A stretch of DNA of 64,000 nt from DATLNM01 sp035536775 (lineage in GTDB: Bacteria > Actinomycetota > CADDZG01 > WHSQ01): contig DATLNM010000050.1 in the NCBI GenBank assembly GCA_035536775.1, positions 21,066-85,065 on the forward strand, in the 5' to 3' direction. The first letter of the stretch is position 1, and every line of letters begins with the position of its first letter. Shown here in pieces: positions 51,757 through 60,201 of this stretch. The notes under the pieces are model-generated. The model was not told the DNA's origin. It was given only the letters and a program-made list of their open reading frames with translations, and did no database searches. The translations under genes and the position numbers were made by a program.

Positions 51757-52794
51757 ATGAAACTTCCGATCGCCCCTCCCATCGCGCCGATGCTGGCCAA
51801 GCTGCGCGAGGAGATGCCGACCGGCGAGGGATGGCTCTACGAGCCGAAGTGGGACGGCTTCAGGGCGATCGTGTGGCGGGACGGGTCCGAAGTCTCGATC
51901 CAGAGCCGCGACACGCGCCCCATCGATCGCTACTTCCCCGAGCTCGTCGAACCGTTGTGCGCGGCGCTGCCCGATCGATGCGTCGTTGACGGCGAGATCG
52001 TCGTTGCAGGACCTGAGGGGCTGGAGTTCGACGCGCTCTTGCTGCGGATCCACCCCGCGCAGTCGCGCGTAAAGATGCTCGCCCAGCAAACGCCCGCGTC
52101 CTTCGTCGCGTTCGACCTTCTGGCCGAGGGGGCCGATTCATTGATGGAGACACCCTTCTCCGAGCGCCGGACGCGCCTCGAAGGAGGTCTGCCCGATCCG
52201 GATCCCGAAGGAAGAGCGCTGGAATCTGCGAGCGGGCGCTCGATCGTGTTCCTCACTCCGCAAACGGCCGATCCCGTAACCGCACGTAACTGGTTCGACC
52301 AGTTCGAGAACGTCGGGCTCGACGGCATCATCGCCAAGGAGGAATCGATCCACTACCTCCCCGGCGAGCGAGCGATGGTGAAGATCAAGCACCGTCGCAC
52401 GGCTGACTGCGTGGTCGGGGGCTTCCGGATGAACAAGACGAACGACGGCATCGGATCGCTGTTGCTCGGCCTCTTCGACGGTGCCGGCGTGCTCCACTAC
52501 GTAGGACACACCTCTTCCTTCAAGGCGCCCGAGCGACGGCGCTTGCTCGGTGAGTTGAGGGAGCTCGAAGGCGAAGGCGGGTTCGGTTCGGGGCGCACGC
52601 CCGGCGGGCCGAGCCGGTGGACGGGCGGCCGCGACACCACTTGGGTCGCGTTGAGGCCGGAGCTTGTGTGCGAAGTGTCTTACGACCATATGCAAGGAGA
52701 CAGGTTTCGCCACGCCGCCACGTTCGTTCGTTGGCGTCCGGAGAAACCGGCGCGCGAGTGCGGCTTCGAGCAGTTGGGAACGCGTACCCAGTAG
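51757..52794 (+). CDS. ATP-dependent DNA ligase, LigC-like
   Basis: A 345-residue ATP-dependent ligase of the LigC/LigD-ligase-domain type. Adenylation Lys31 lies in YEPKWDGFRA; SIQSRDTRPIDRYFPEL (motif Ia/III), DGEIVVAGPEGLEFDAL, FVAFDLLAEG, GLDGIIAKEE (motif IV) and VKIKHRRTADCVVGG (motif V) follow, then an OB-fold domain. ATG 51757 is used; GTG 51748 in frame is possible. It is convergent with a LigD-type polymerase gene, mirroring the mycobacterial LigC-PrimPolC pairing of break repair. Confidence 0.93.
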   Translation: MKLPIAPPIAPMLAKLREEMPTGEGWLYEPKWDGFRAIVWRDGSEVSIQSRDTRPIDRYFPELVEPLCAALPDRCVVDGEIVVAGPEGLEFDALLLRIHPAQSRVKMLAQQTPASFVAFDLLAEGADSLMETPFSERRTRLEGGLPDPDPEGRALESASGRSIVFLTPQTADPVTARNWFDQFENVGLDGIIAKEESIHYLPGERAMVKIKHRRTADCVVGGFRMNKTNDGIGSLLLGLFDGAGVLHYVGHTSSFKAPERRRLLGELRELEGEGGFGSGRTPGGPSRWTGGRDTTWVALRPELVCEVSYDHMQGDRFRHAATFVRWRPEKPARECGFEQLGTRTQ

Positions 52795-52801
52795 GGCTCC
52801 T

Positions 52802-53830
52802 TCAGGACTCTTTCGTCTTCGGCTTGCGCGCCTTGGACGGCTGGACGCGCCGAGGCTCCCCCTGGGCCTTCGGAAAATGCGGGGGCCATGGCGCGTCGCC
52901 CAATCCCCCCGCTTCGTCCTTCGCGGCGAGAGCGAGGAGCCCCTCGAGTGATGCCGGCTTCTCATTGATGCCGGCCCACAGATCGCCCTTCTCCTTTAGG
53001 CGCTCGGGCACCGTCTCGATCGTGTGCTCACTGGGATCGAGGCCCTCGATCTCGTCCCAACCCAGCGGGCACGAGACGCGCGCATCGGACACAGGACGGA
53101 TCGAGTACGCGGATGCGATTGTCCGATCGCGAGCGTTCTGGTTGTAGTCGACGAAGACGCCCTGGCGCTCTTCCTTCCACCACGCGGTTGTCGCAATCCC
53201 GGGCATCCTGCGTTCGACCTCACGCGCGAGAGCCAGGGCGGCGCGCCTCACTTCGGTGAACGGCCAGCGGGGCTCGATGCGAGCGTAGATGTGGATGCCG
53301 CGCTTGCCCGACGACTTCGGGTAACCCTCGAGACCGTGCTCGCGCAGGACATCGGCGACGACCGGCGCGGTATCGCACACGTCGGAGAACGGAACATCCG
53401 GCGTCGGGTCGAGATCGACGCGCAGCTCGTCGGGGTGGTCGACGTCCGCACGCAGCACCGGCCATGGATTGAGGTCTATGCAACCCAGATTATTCAGCCA
53501 CGCAACGTGAGCAGCATCGGCGACCACCGGCATCTCGGCCGAGCGTCCACTGGGGAAATGGACGACGGTGGTCTGCAGCCAGTCGGGACGACCTTTGTCG
53601 GGGACGCGCTTCTGATAGAACGCGTCCTCCGGGGCCTCGACACCGTTGGGCCAGCGGTACATCGTCGTCGGACGCTCGCGGCACGCTGACATCACTCCCT
53701 CGGCGACCGCTACGTAGTACTTAACGAGGTCGAGCTTTGTCCGGCCGGTCTTCGGCCAGAAGATCTTCTCTGGGTTCGAGATACGAACCTCGCACCCGGC
53801 TAGATCGAGAAACTCATACTGGGTCGGCAC
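52802..53830 (-). CDS. LigD-type DNA polymerase/primase domain protein (PolDom)
   Basis: A 342-residue stand-alone archaeo-eukaryotic-primase-like polymerase, related to the polymerase domain of LigD and to mycobacterial PrimPolC. Motifs: ISNPEKIFWPKTGRTKLDLVKYY, FYQKRVPDKGRPDWLQT, the metal-binding RVDLDPTPD (near residue 139), KSSGKRGIHIYARI and FVDYNQNARDRTIASAYS. The start is a GTG. Its C-terminal 60 residues are basic and Pro-rich. Fill-in synthesis at break ends is the expected job, with the convergent ligase. Confidence 0.93.
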   Translation of the reverse strand: MPTQYEFLDLAGCEVRISNPEKIFWPKTGRTKLDLVKYYVAVAEGVMSACRERPTTMYRWPNGVEAPEDAFYQKRVPDKGRPDWLQTTVVHFPSGRSAEMPVVADAAHVAWLNNLGCIDLNPWPVLRADVDHPDELRVDLDPTPDVPFSDVCDTAPVVADVLREHGLEGYPKSSGKRGIHIYARIEPRWPFTEVRRAALALAREVERRMPGIATTAWWKEERQGVFVDYNQNARDRTIASAYSIRPVSDARVSCPLGWDEIEGLDPSEHTIETVPERLKEKGDLWAGINEKPASLEGLLALAAKDEAGGLGDAPWPPHFPKAQGEPRRVQPSKARKPKTKES

Positions 53831-53885
53831 GGCACAGAGCCTAAGACCAGGAGAGAACCAAAGGGGGGGCGGACAAGGAGGTATC

Positions 53886-53901
53886 TTGCAGCCGGCTGCA
53901 A
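53886..53901. promoter_or_regulatory. Perfect 16-bp palindrome upstream of the usp genes
   Basis: TTGCAGCC and GGCTGCAA form a perfect palindrome 25 nt before the first universal stress gene, in the divergent region with the polymerase gene. Candidate operator for a dimeric regulator. Confidence 0.5.
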
Positions 53902-53926
53902 CATCCTCAGAGCGCGGAGGTCGAGA

Positions 53927-54343
53927 GTGTTCGAGAAGATCCTCGTGGGAACCGACGGGTTCGGCCCCGCGTCACGCGCGGTGGAACGTGCGGTCGAGCT
54001 GGGGAAGAGCTCGGGCGCCGAGGTCATCGTCGTTCATGCCTATTCCGAAGAGGCGGGTGACCCCATCGGCGGAGGTCCGATCGCGTCGCGCATCACCGCA
54101 GCTGAGGGTCTCCTGTCGGACGTCGAGAAACACTACGCGGGGGGCGGCGTCAAGATGCGCACGTTGGCACGCTCAGGCGCGCCGGCCGAGGTCTTGGTCG
54201 ACGTCGCCGAGGACGAGGCCGTCGACCTCCTGGTCGTAGGCAACAAGGGGATGCACCAGCGTTTCGCTCTCGGGAGTGTGCCGAACCGCGTCTCGCATCA
54301 CGCACCCTGCAGCGTCCTGATCGTCCACACGGTGGAGGACTGA
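53927..54343 (+). CDS. Universal stress protein (UspA family), copy 1
   Basis: A 138-residue single-domain USP. Features: ILVGTDGFGPASRAVERAVEL at the N-terminus, a VDLLVVGNKGM strand, and the ATP-binding tail GNKGMHQRFALGSVPNRVSHHAPCSVLIV. The start is a GTG with GGAGG upstream. A second USP follows one base later, so the two are an operon. Role in stress survival is family knowledge; no specific trigger is evident beyond the upstream palindrome. Confidence 0.92.
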   Translation: MFEKILVGTDGFGPASRAVERAVELGKSSGAEVIVVHAYSEEAGDPIGGGPIASRITAAEGLLSDVEKHYAGGGVKMRTLARSGAPAEVLVDVAEDEAVDLLVVGNKGMHQRFALGSVPNRVSHHAPCSVLIVHTVED

Positions 54344-54344
54344 C

Positions 54345-54740
54345 ATGCCGTACAAGAAGATCGTGGTCGGTATCGACGGTTCTGACACCTCGCTCGCTGC
54401 GCTCGAATACGCAGCACGTCTTGCCGCTGTGGAAGGCGCCGAGATCGTCGGTGTTTACGCCCACGGGATCAGTGACGAGGCTGCCGTTGCTCAGGCAGCC
54501 TCCGAAGTCATAACCCGCGCCGAAGAAGCTGTTACAGGACTCGATGTGAGTTTCACGGCGAAGTCGTCCCCCGGCGACCCAGCAGAAGTGCTGATCGACT
54601 CCATCGAAGACCCTGCGACCGAGCTCTTGGTCGTCGGGAACAAGGGGATGACGGGCGTGTCGCGCTTCCTTCTGGGAAGCGTCCCGAACAAGGTGTCGCA
54701 CCACTCGCCGTGCGACCTCTTGATCGTGAGGACGACGTAG
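54345..54740 (+). CDS. Universal stress protein (UspA family), copy 2
   Basis: A 131-residue USP with IVVGIDGSDTSLAALEYAARLA, ELLVVGNKGMTGVSRFLLGSVPNKVSHHSPCDLLIV (the G-x2-G-x9-G-S/T nucleotide motif is complete). ATG 54345 follows the previous stop by one base, with GGAGG inside the end of copy 1. It resembles copy 1 over its length, an in-tandem paralogue. Convergent with LVIVD copy 4. Confidence 0.93.
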   Translation: MPYKKIVVGIDGSDTSLAALEYAARLAAVEGAEIVGVYAHGISDEAAVAQAASEVITRAEEAVTGLDVSFTAKSSPGDPAEVLIDSIEDPATELLVVGNKGMTGVSRFLLGSVPNKVSHHSPCDLLIVRTT

Positions 54741-54750
54741 GGAAGTCGCT

Positions 54751-55863
54751 CTATCCGTTGAACCGCAGGATGTCGATCCCCCGCGCGACGTCGATCGCGT
54801 AGACGATGTCGTCGGTCACCCAGGCGACCGCAGAGGTCTGACCGCCCCACGGAAGGAACCAGCCGACCTCCGCGATGTCGCCTCGCCCGTCAACCTCGAG
54901 GAAGCGGGTGCCGTGCTCGTAGTGAGCGAGCGCAACGATGCCCCCGTCGTAGAAGTCCGGCTGCTCTTCAAAGATGTGGGTCGAGCAACCGAGCACACCC
55001 GCCGGTGGTCTCCCATCGACGATCGTGCCGTTGGTGAGCCTCAACTCGTCGATCGCTTTGAAGGTGTGCGTCTTCTTCCAGTTCGTCGCGTCGTACGTGC
55101 GGAAGACCGACGACTGCTCGTCGCAGCGACCGGTGAAGCTCGACTCTTCGGCGCTGAGGATGAACGAGTCGCGTGCGAGCCGAGGCCACGCGCTGACGCC
55201 CTGAACGAGATCCGAAGGCGCGGGGGTAAGCGCAAGCTCGCGCGGTCGAGTGGGGTCCCCGCGTGCATCGAGGACCTGAAGATGTGGCAACGCCGTCGTG
55301 AGAACGATGCCCGGAGCGACCTCGTTGACCGTATGACCGAAGGTCAGCGCGCCTCCGCTCCAGTCCCCCGCCAACACCGGCGCGGTTGGGTCGCGCAGGT
55401 CGACGATGGCGCCCGATGATCCGTACGCCCACGTGCAGTGCAGGACGCACTCGATCGTGTGGTCGTTGACACCGGGAAGCTCGCCGACGAGCGCGGGCGC
55501 GGCCTTGTCGCCGACGTCGTACACCCGAAGGATCCCCTGTGGCGTCTGCTCTTGGAGCAGCAGGATCTCTCCGTCGGTGTCGAGGCTCTCGTTCGGGAAC
55601 GAGAATCCCTGCGGCAGGGTGGACACGAGCTTCGGGAACATCGGGTCGCCGATGTCATAGATCGAGAACCCTCTCCATCCAGCGAGGTAGAGATATCCAT
55701 CCACGACCCGGGCAAGCTGCGCGCCTCCGGCGTCAAACGGGTACGAGGCTACGTACTCGACGTTCGATGACGCAAGACCGCCGGCCGAAGGCGCGCTCAC
55801 GGCAGGCCCCGCCATCAGGACCACGGCGACGGTGACCGCAAGCAACCGCACACAAACACCCAT
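54751..55863 (-). CDS. Secreted LVIVD-repeat protein (copy 4)
   Basis: A 370-residue paralogue of the three proteins at 45204-48789. Signal peptide (VRLLAVTVAVVLMAGPAVSA), then FSIYDIGDPMFPKLVSTL, LRVYDVGDKAAPALVGEL, IVDLRDPTAPVLAGDW and LQVLDARGDPTRPRELALT repeats, the Cys pair CVLHCTWAYGSSG, HYEHGTRFLEVDGRGDIAEVG and IVYAIDVARGIDILRF. ATG 55863 is used; no Shine-Dalgarno is visible and GTG 55851 is an alternative. It is divergent from msrB and separated from the other copies by 6 kb. Confidence 0.87.
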   Translation of the reverse strand: MGVCVRLLAVTVAVVLMAGPAVSAPSAGGLASSNVEYVASYPFDAGGAQLARVVDGYLYLAGWRGFSIYDIGDPMFPKLVSTLPQGFSFPNESLDTDGEILLLQEQTPQGILRVYDVGDKAAPALVGELPGVNDHTIECVLHCTWAYGSSGAIVDLRDPTAPVLAGDWSGGALTFGHTVNEVAPGIVLTTALPHLQVLDARGDPTRPRELALTPAPSDLVQGVSAWPRLARDSFILSAEESSFTGRCDEQSSVFRTYDATNWKKTHTFKAIDELRLTNGTIVDGRPPAGVLGCSTHIFEEQPDFYDGGIVALAHYEHGTRFLEVDGRGDIAEVGWFLPWGGQTSAVAWVTDDIVYAIDVARGIDILRFNG

Positions 55864-55915
55864 CGAGGAGGGGAACGCACATCGGCGCGTCCGGTATCGG
55901 TGTAGCGTCTCCGTG

Positions 55916-56326
55916 ATGCCCGAACAGATCACGAAATCGGAAGAGGAATGGCGTAAGGAGCTCCCTCCGGAGCGCTACGCGGTGCTGCGTGAGGCCGCGA
56001 CCGAACCTCCTTTCACGGGCGCGTATGTCCACAACAAGGCCGACGGCATGTATCGCTGCGGCGCCTGCGGGGCCGACCTCTTCAGCTCCGACACTAAGTT
56101 CGACTCGGGAAGCGGGTGGCCGAGCTTCACAGGGCCTGCCGACGAGAGCGGCGTCGAGCTGCGCGAGGACAACGCCCATGGCATGCGCCGAACAGAGGTC
56201 GTATGCGCGGCGTGCGGCTCGCATCTGGGCCATGTGTTCGACGATGGTCCGGGACCGACCGGGCAACGTTTCTGCATCAACTCTTGCGCGCTGGATTTCG
56301 ACGAAGCGTTCCCTTCGGGCAGCTAG
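55916..56326 (+). CDS. msrB: Peptide-methionine (R)-S-oxide reductase MsrB
   Basis: A 136-residue enzyme that repairs the R epimer of methionine sulfoxide. Zinc ligands CGAC and CAAC, the GSGWPSFTGP loop, HLGHVFDDGPGPTGQRFCINS with the catalytic Cys near residue 119 are all present. The resolving Cys position should be checked. ATG 55916 fits the family N-terminus (KSEEEWRKELPPERYAVLR). Its stop overlaps the convergent permease stop by four bases (CTAG). Confidence 0.96.
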   Translation: MPEQITKSEEEWRKELPPERYAVLREAATEPPFTGAYVHNKADGMYRCGACGADLFSSDTKFDSGSGWPSFTGPADESGVELREDNAHGMRRTEVVCAACGSHLGHVFDDGPGPTGQRFCINSCALDFDEAFPSGS

Positions 56327-57123
56327 CGCCGCGCAGGTCTCAACCACCGATCGCGCAGAACCACCAGGATCGAGATCGACAGCGCGACCGCGATCAGGCT
56401 GACCGCGATAGCTCCCGCACGGTCGTCCTCGATCCGCACGAACACCGCAAGCGGCAACGTCTGAGTGATCCCGGGGAAGTTGCCCGCAAACGTGATCGTC
56501 GCCCCGAACTCCCCGAGGGCGCGTGCCCAGGAAAGCACCGCTCCCGCACCGACGGCAGGTGCGATGGACGGCCACATAACCCGGCGCCATATCAGCCAGC
56601 GCGACGCGCCCATCGCTAGGGCCTCTTCTTCGAAGCGGGGGTCGAGATTGTGGAGCGCGGCCTCGACGGTAAGGACGAAGAACGGCATAGCCACGAACGT
56701 CTCGGCGATGATGACGGCGGTCGTGGTGCCGAAGAACGTGATGCCGAATGTCTCTCTCAGCCATCCTCCGATCAGCCCCGTGGGGCCCAGCGCCAACAAC
56801 AGCGCGACTCCTCCGACGACGGGCGGCAATACGAGCGGAAGAGTCGTCAGTGCTCGAACGAAGGAACGACCCGGCCAATGTCCCCGCGCCAGCGTCCACG
56901 CGAGCGGGAATCCCAAGACGATCGACAGCATCATCGCGCTGAGCGAGCACAGGATCGAGAGGTAGACCGCCGTCCCCACGCTTGACGTGAGCAACCTCTC
57001 GGACATGTCGCTCCAGGGCGTGCGGAGGACCAACCCAGCGAACGGGACGATGAAAAAGGCCGCGCCGGTCGCGCCCAGGATCGTTACGGCGACGGGCACG
57101 CGATGCGAGCGCGGGCGCGTCAC
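56323..57123 (-). CDS. Molybdate-type ABC transporter permease (ModB-like)
   Basis: A 266-residue membrane permease with about six segments and the EAA motif EEEALAMGASRWLIWRRVMWPS. Features such as FPLAWTLARGHWPGR, LTTLPLVLPPVVGGVALLL and RALGEFGATITFAGNFPGITQTLPL are typical of ModB/CysT. The start is a GTG at 57123. No ModA binding protein or ModC ATPase is in the window: the neighbours are msrB and a PIG-L hydrolase. Substrate (molybdate, tungstate or sulfate) unproven. Confidence 0.88.
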   Translation of the reverse strand: MTRPRSHRVPVAVTILGATGAAFFIVPFAGLVLRTPWSDMSERLLTSSVGTAVYLSILCSLSAMMLSIVLGFPLAWTLARGHWPGRSFVRALTTLPLVLPPVVGGVALLLALGPTGLIGGWLRETFGITFFGTTTAVIIAETFVAMPFFVLTVEAALHNLDPRFEEEALAMGASRWLIWRRVMWPSIAPAVGAGAVLSWARALGEFGATITFAGNFPGITQTLPLAVFVRIEDDRAGAIAVSLIAVALSISILVVLRDRWLRPARR

Positions 57124-57142
57124 GATTGGGTGCAGCCGCTCG

Positions 57143-57922
57143 TCAGGGTGAGAAGAGGTCGTTGCTCGTGAAGCCGTCGGGCGCGCCTCTGAGCACGTAG
57201 GGCTCGGTGCCGAATGCCTCCTCGAAGTACTTGGGAAGCATGGCCAGGAAGAACGAAGTCTCCGAGATCTGACTCGCGTGCGCGGCCATCGCGGCGCGCT
57301 TGACATCGAGGAACGGCTTCGCGTCGACGCGGGTAGTGATGACCTCGGATGGAACTCCCATGTTCGAGATGTCCATGTCGTCGGAGAGCCCCATGCCCAT
57401 CTCGGCCATCTTCTCCATGCTGCGCGTCAGCTCGTCCTTGTCGATGACGACCTCGAAGACCTTGGGTGTGCCGGCCAGCTCGGCAGCGCGGATGCCGACG
57501 CGGTGGACCTGGATGTGGTCGGGGTGGCCATACGAGCCGTTGTCGTCGTAGACGGTGAGGATGTCTGCGTTCTCCTCGCGCAGGATCTCGGCGAGCTTCT
57601 GCGCCGCAGCTTCGACGTCCGCGGTCCAGAACGAGCCTGGCTCGTCGTTCTGCGGGGTTCCCATCATCCCGGAGTCGAAATAGCCGAGGAACTCGACGCG
57701 GTGGATGCCGAGGATCTTGGCGGCGGCCTCGGTTTCGAGCACGCGACGCTCCCACAAGGTCTCCTCGGGATCGAGGAAGCCGTCGTCGACCTCGCCGTTC
57801 TCGCCTTTGGTCGCGACCACCAGAACGACACGGTGGCCGTCTCTGACGGCCTTAACGATCGTGCCGCCGCACGCGATGGCCTCGTCGTCCGGATGGGCGT
57901 GGAATGTAACGAGCGTTGCCAT
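57143..57922 (-). CDS. PIG-L family N-acetylase/amidase (Mca/MshB-like)
   Basis: A 259-residue zinc-dependent deacetylase-fold enzyme. The zinc motif HAHPDDEAI is at residues 8-16, with YGHPDHIQVHRVG further on. In actinobacteria this family includes MshB and Mca of mycothiol metabolism, whose length (about 290) is close; other PIG-L enzymes deacetylate sugars. ATG 57922 with CGGGG upstream. Divergent from the MoxR gene; its promoter region is 29 nt. Confidence 0.9.
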   Translation of the reverse strand: MATLVTFHAHPDDEAIACGGTIVKAVRDGHRVVLVVATKGENGEVDDGFLDPEETLWERRVLETEAAAKILGIHRVEFLGYFDSGMMGTPQNDEPGSFWTADVEAAAQKLAEILREENADILTVYDDNGSYGHPDHIQVHRVGIRAAELAGTPKVFEVVIDKDELTRSMEKMAEMGMGLSDDMDISNMGVPSEVITTRVDAKPFLDVKRAAMAAHASQISETSFFLAMLPKYFEEAFGTEPYVLRGAPDGFTSNDLFSP

Positions 57923-57951
57923 CCCCGCAGGATAAGTAGGATTTCGGGACC

Positions 57952-58845
57952 TTGTCGCCATCATCGGAGACTCCCACCTACCGGTTCGCCGGAACCGAGG
58001 ATGTCGCGGCGCGCCTCGCCGCGGCCGGTTACCTGACCGACGAGGCGATCGCGACGGTAGTGCTGCTCGCCGAGCGCCTCGGCAAGCCGCTGCTCGTCGA
58101 AGGGCCGGCTGGGGTAGGGAAGACCGAGCTCGCTAAGGCATTGGCGTCGGCGCTCGAGTGGCGGTTGATCCGTCTGCAGTGCTACGAGGGCGTCGACGAG
58201 ACCAAGGCCCTGTACGAGTGGAACTACAAGAAGCAGCTCTTGCGCATCCAGGCGGGCGGCGGGTCGGGATGGGACGAGCTCTCCGAAGACATCTTCAGCG
58301 AGGGGTTCCTGCTCGAACGCCCCGTGCTCGAGGCGATCCGCTCCGAGGACCCCGTAGTGCTGTTGATCGACGAGATCGACAAGCTCGACTTCGAAGCCGA
58401 GGCCCTGTTGCTGGAGGTGCTCGCCGACTGGCAGGTGACGATCCCGGAGATGGGCACGATCACGGCGCGCCAGATACCGATGGTGGTGCTCACTTCCAAC
58501 AACGAGCGCGAGCTGAGCGAAGCGCTCAAGCGCCGGTGTCTGTACCTCCACATCGACTATCCGACCATCGAGCGCGAGAAGGAGATCGTGCTTGCACGCG
58601 TGCCCGAGCTTCCGGAGAAGCTCGCCGACCAGATCGTTGGGCTCGTGCAGAGCATCAGGAGTCTCGAGCTCAAGAAGTCGCCATCGATCTCGGAGACGCT
58701 CGACTGGGCCCGCACTCTCCTGCATCTGGGGATGACCGCGGTCGACCCCGCGACGGTCAACTCGACGCTGCCGGTGCTGCTCAAGTTCCAGAGCGATATC
58801 GAGAAGGCCGAGGCTCATCTCTCCTCGGGGCGCGCCTCTTCCTAG
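57952..58845 (+). CDS. MoxR family AAA+ ATPase
   Basis: A 297-residue AAA+ ATPase of the MoxR/CoxD type. Walker A GPAGVGKTELAKAL (about residue 50), ECYEG-like LQCYEGVDETKALYEWNYKKQLLRI, Walker B VVLLIDEIDK (about 135), and the sensor TSNNERELSEALKRRCL are seen. The start is TTG 57952, the only plausible one. One base separates it from the VWA gene, the standard MoxR-VWA pairing that assists metal insertion or complex assembly. Client unknown. Confidence 0.94.
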   Translation: MSPSSETPTYRFAGTEDVAARLAAAGYLTDEAIATVVLLAERLGKPLLVEGPAGVGKTELAKALASALEWRLIRLQCYEGVDETKALYEWNYKKQLLRIQAGGGSGWDELSEDIFSEGFLLERPVLEAIRSEDPVVLLIDEIDKLDFEAEALLLEVLADWQVTIPEMGTITARQIPMVVLTSNNERELSEALKRRCLYLHIDYPTIEREKEIVLARVPELPEKLADQIVGLVQSIRSLELKKSPSISETLDWARTLLHLGMTAVDPATVNSTLPVLLKFQSDIEKAEAHLSSGRASS

Positions 58846-58846
58846 C

Positions 58847-60190
58847 GTGCTCCCCCGCCTGCTCGACTTCACCCATGCGCTTCGGGCAGCCGGCATCCCG
58901 GTCGCGGTCAGCGAAGGCATGGACGCGCTCGCCGCGCTGGACCACGTCGATCTGACCGATCGCGCCGCAGTGCGCGAATCGATGGCCGCCACGATGATCA
59001 AGACCGACTCTCAGCGGCCGGCGTTCGACACGTTGTTCGACCTCTATTGGGGGACCGGGCGTGGACCCGAGGCTCTCGTAGAGTCTGATGAGCGCGACCT
59101 TGGCGTGCCGGTCGACGCCGATGCGTTCGCTGCCGAGCTCGGAGCTGCGCTCGGCTCCGGTGAAGGGGCGATGCGTGAACTTGCTCGGCGTGCTGTTGCG
59201 CTGTTCGGGCGCGTCGAGGGGTCGCCGTCGGGCGTCTGGTACTCGAACTACGAGGTTATGCGTGCGCTGGATCTCAACCGGGTCGTAGCGCAGGCGATCG
59301 CCGATGCTGATGACGACGACCCCCTTGATGCGGTCGCGGCTCGTGACCGGGTCCGGCGCGACGCAGACGCGTTCCGCGCCGCGGTCCTGTCGGAGATCCG
59401 CCGGCGCATGGCGGAGTACCGCGGCCCAGAAGCGGTCGCGTCCTACGCAGTTGCTCCCCCGCTCGAGAATCTCGACTTCCTCAGCGCGACCGCGGACCTG
59501 GCCGAGCTCCGGCGAGCGGTGCGCCCGCTGGCGCGGAAGCTGGCGGCGCGCATCGCCATGAAGCGGCGCCGCTCGACGCGCGGGCAGCTCGACATGCGAC
59601 GCACCGTCCGGCACTCGTTGTCTAGCGGCGGCGTTCCTCTCGAGACGGTCATGCGTCACCGGTCTCCGCATCGTCCCGACCTTTTCGTGTTGTGCGATGT
59701 CTCGAGCTCGGTCGCTCGCTTCGCTCGGTTCTCGTTGATGCTCACGCACGCGCTGAAGTCGCAGTTCTCGAAGGTCCGTTCGTTCGCGTTCGTCGACAAG
59801 ATCGACGAGGTCACGCGCTTCTTCGAGCACGAGGACTTCGAGGTCGCGGTCAACCGGATGAACGCCGAGGCAGACGTCGTGTGGATCGACGGTCACTCCG
59901 ATTACGGGAGCTCGCTCGAGCAGTTCCTCGAGGTCTACGGGAGCGAGGTCACGCCCAAGACGACGGTGCTGATCCTCGGCGACGCGCGCAACAACTACCG
60001 GGCGCGCAAGGCGTGGGTGCTGAAGGAGCTCGGGCATAGGGCGCGTCACGTGTACTGGCTGAACCCAGAGCCCCGGCGCGATTGGGACACCGGCGACTCG
60101 GCGGCGAGCGAATACGAGGCAGTCGTGGACGAGATGGTCGAAGTCCGCAACCTGCGCCATCTCCAACGCTTCATAGAAGAGGTCCTGTAG
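58847..60190 (+). CDS. CoxE-like VWA domain protein
   Basis: A 447-residue VWA protein of the CoxE type. N-terminal helical region, RRTVRHSLSSGGVPLETVMRHR, then the VWA with LFVLCDVSSSVARF (MIDAS-like D-x-S-x-S, about residue 281), and LILGDARNNYRARKAW near the end. The GTG start follows the MoxR stop by one base. Works with the MoxR ATPase; no CO-dehydrogenase or other client gene is nearby. Confidence 0.93.
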   Translation: MLPRLLDFTHALRAAGIPVAVSEGMDALAALDHVDLTDRAAVRESMAATMIKTDSQRPAFDTLFDLYWGTGRGPEALVESDERDLGVPVDADAFAAELGAALGSGEGAMRELARRAVALFGRVEGSPSGVWYSNYEVMRALDLNRVVAQAIADADDDDPLDAVAARDRVRRDADAFRAAVLSEIRRRMAEYRGPEAVASYAVAPPLENLDFLSATADLAELRRAVRPLARKLAARIAMKRRRSTRGQLDMRRTVRHSLSSGGVPLETVMRHRSPHRPDLFVLCDVSSSVARFARFSLMLTHALKSQFSKVRSFAFVDKIDEVTRFFEHEDFEVAVNRMNAEADVVWIDGHSDYGSSLEQFLEVYGSEVTPKTTVLILGDARNNYRARKAWVLKELGHRARHVYWLNPEPRRDWDTGDSAASEYEAVVDEMVEVRNLRHLQRFIEEVL

Positions 60191-60201
60191 AAAGGACTCC
60201 T

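Noticed and set aside
53874..53888. AAGGAGGTATC followed by TTG as a gene start before the first usp
   Set aside because: The frame it opens is out of phase with usp and is a composition-biased shadow; the usp GTG at 53927 has its own GGAGG.
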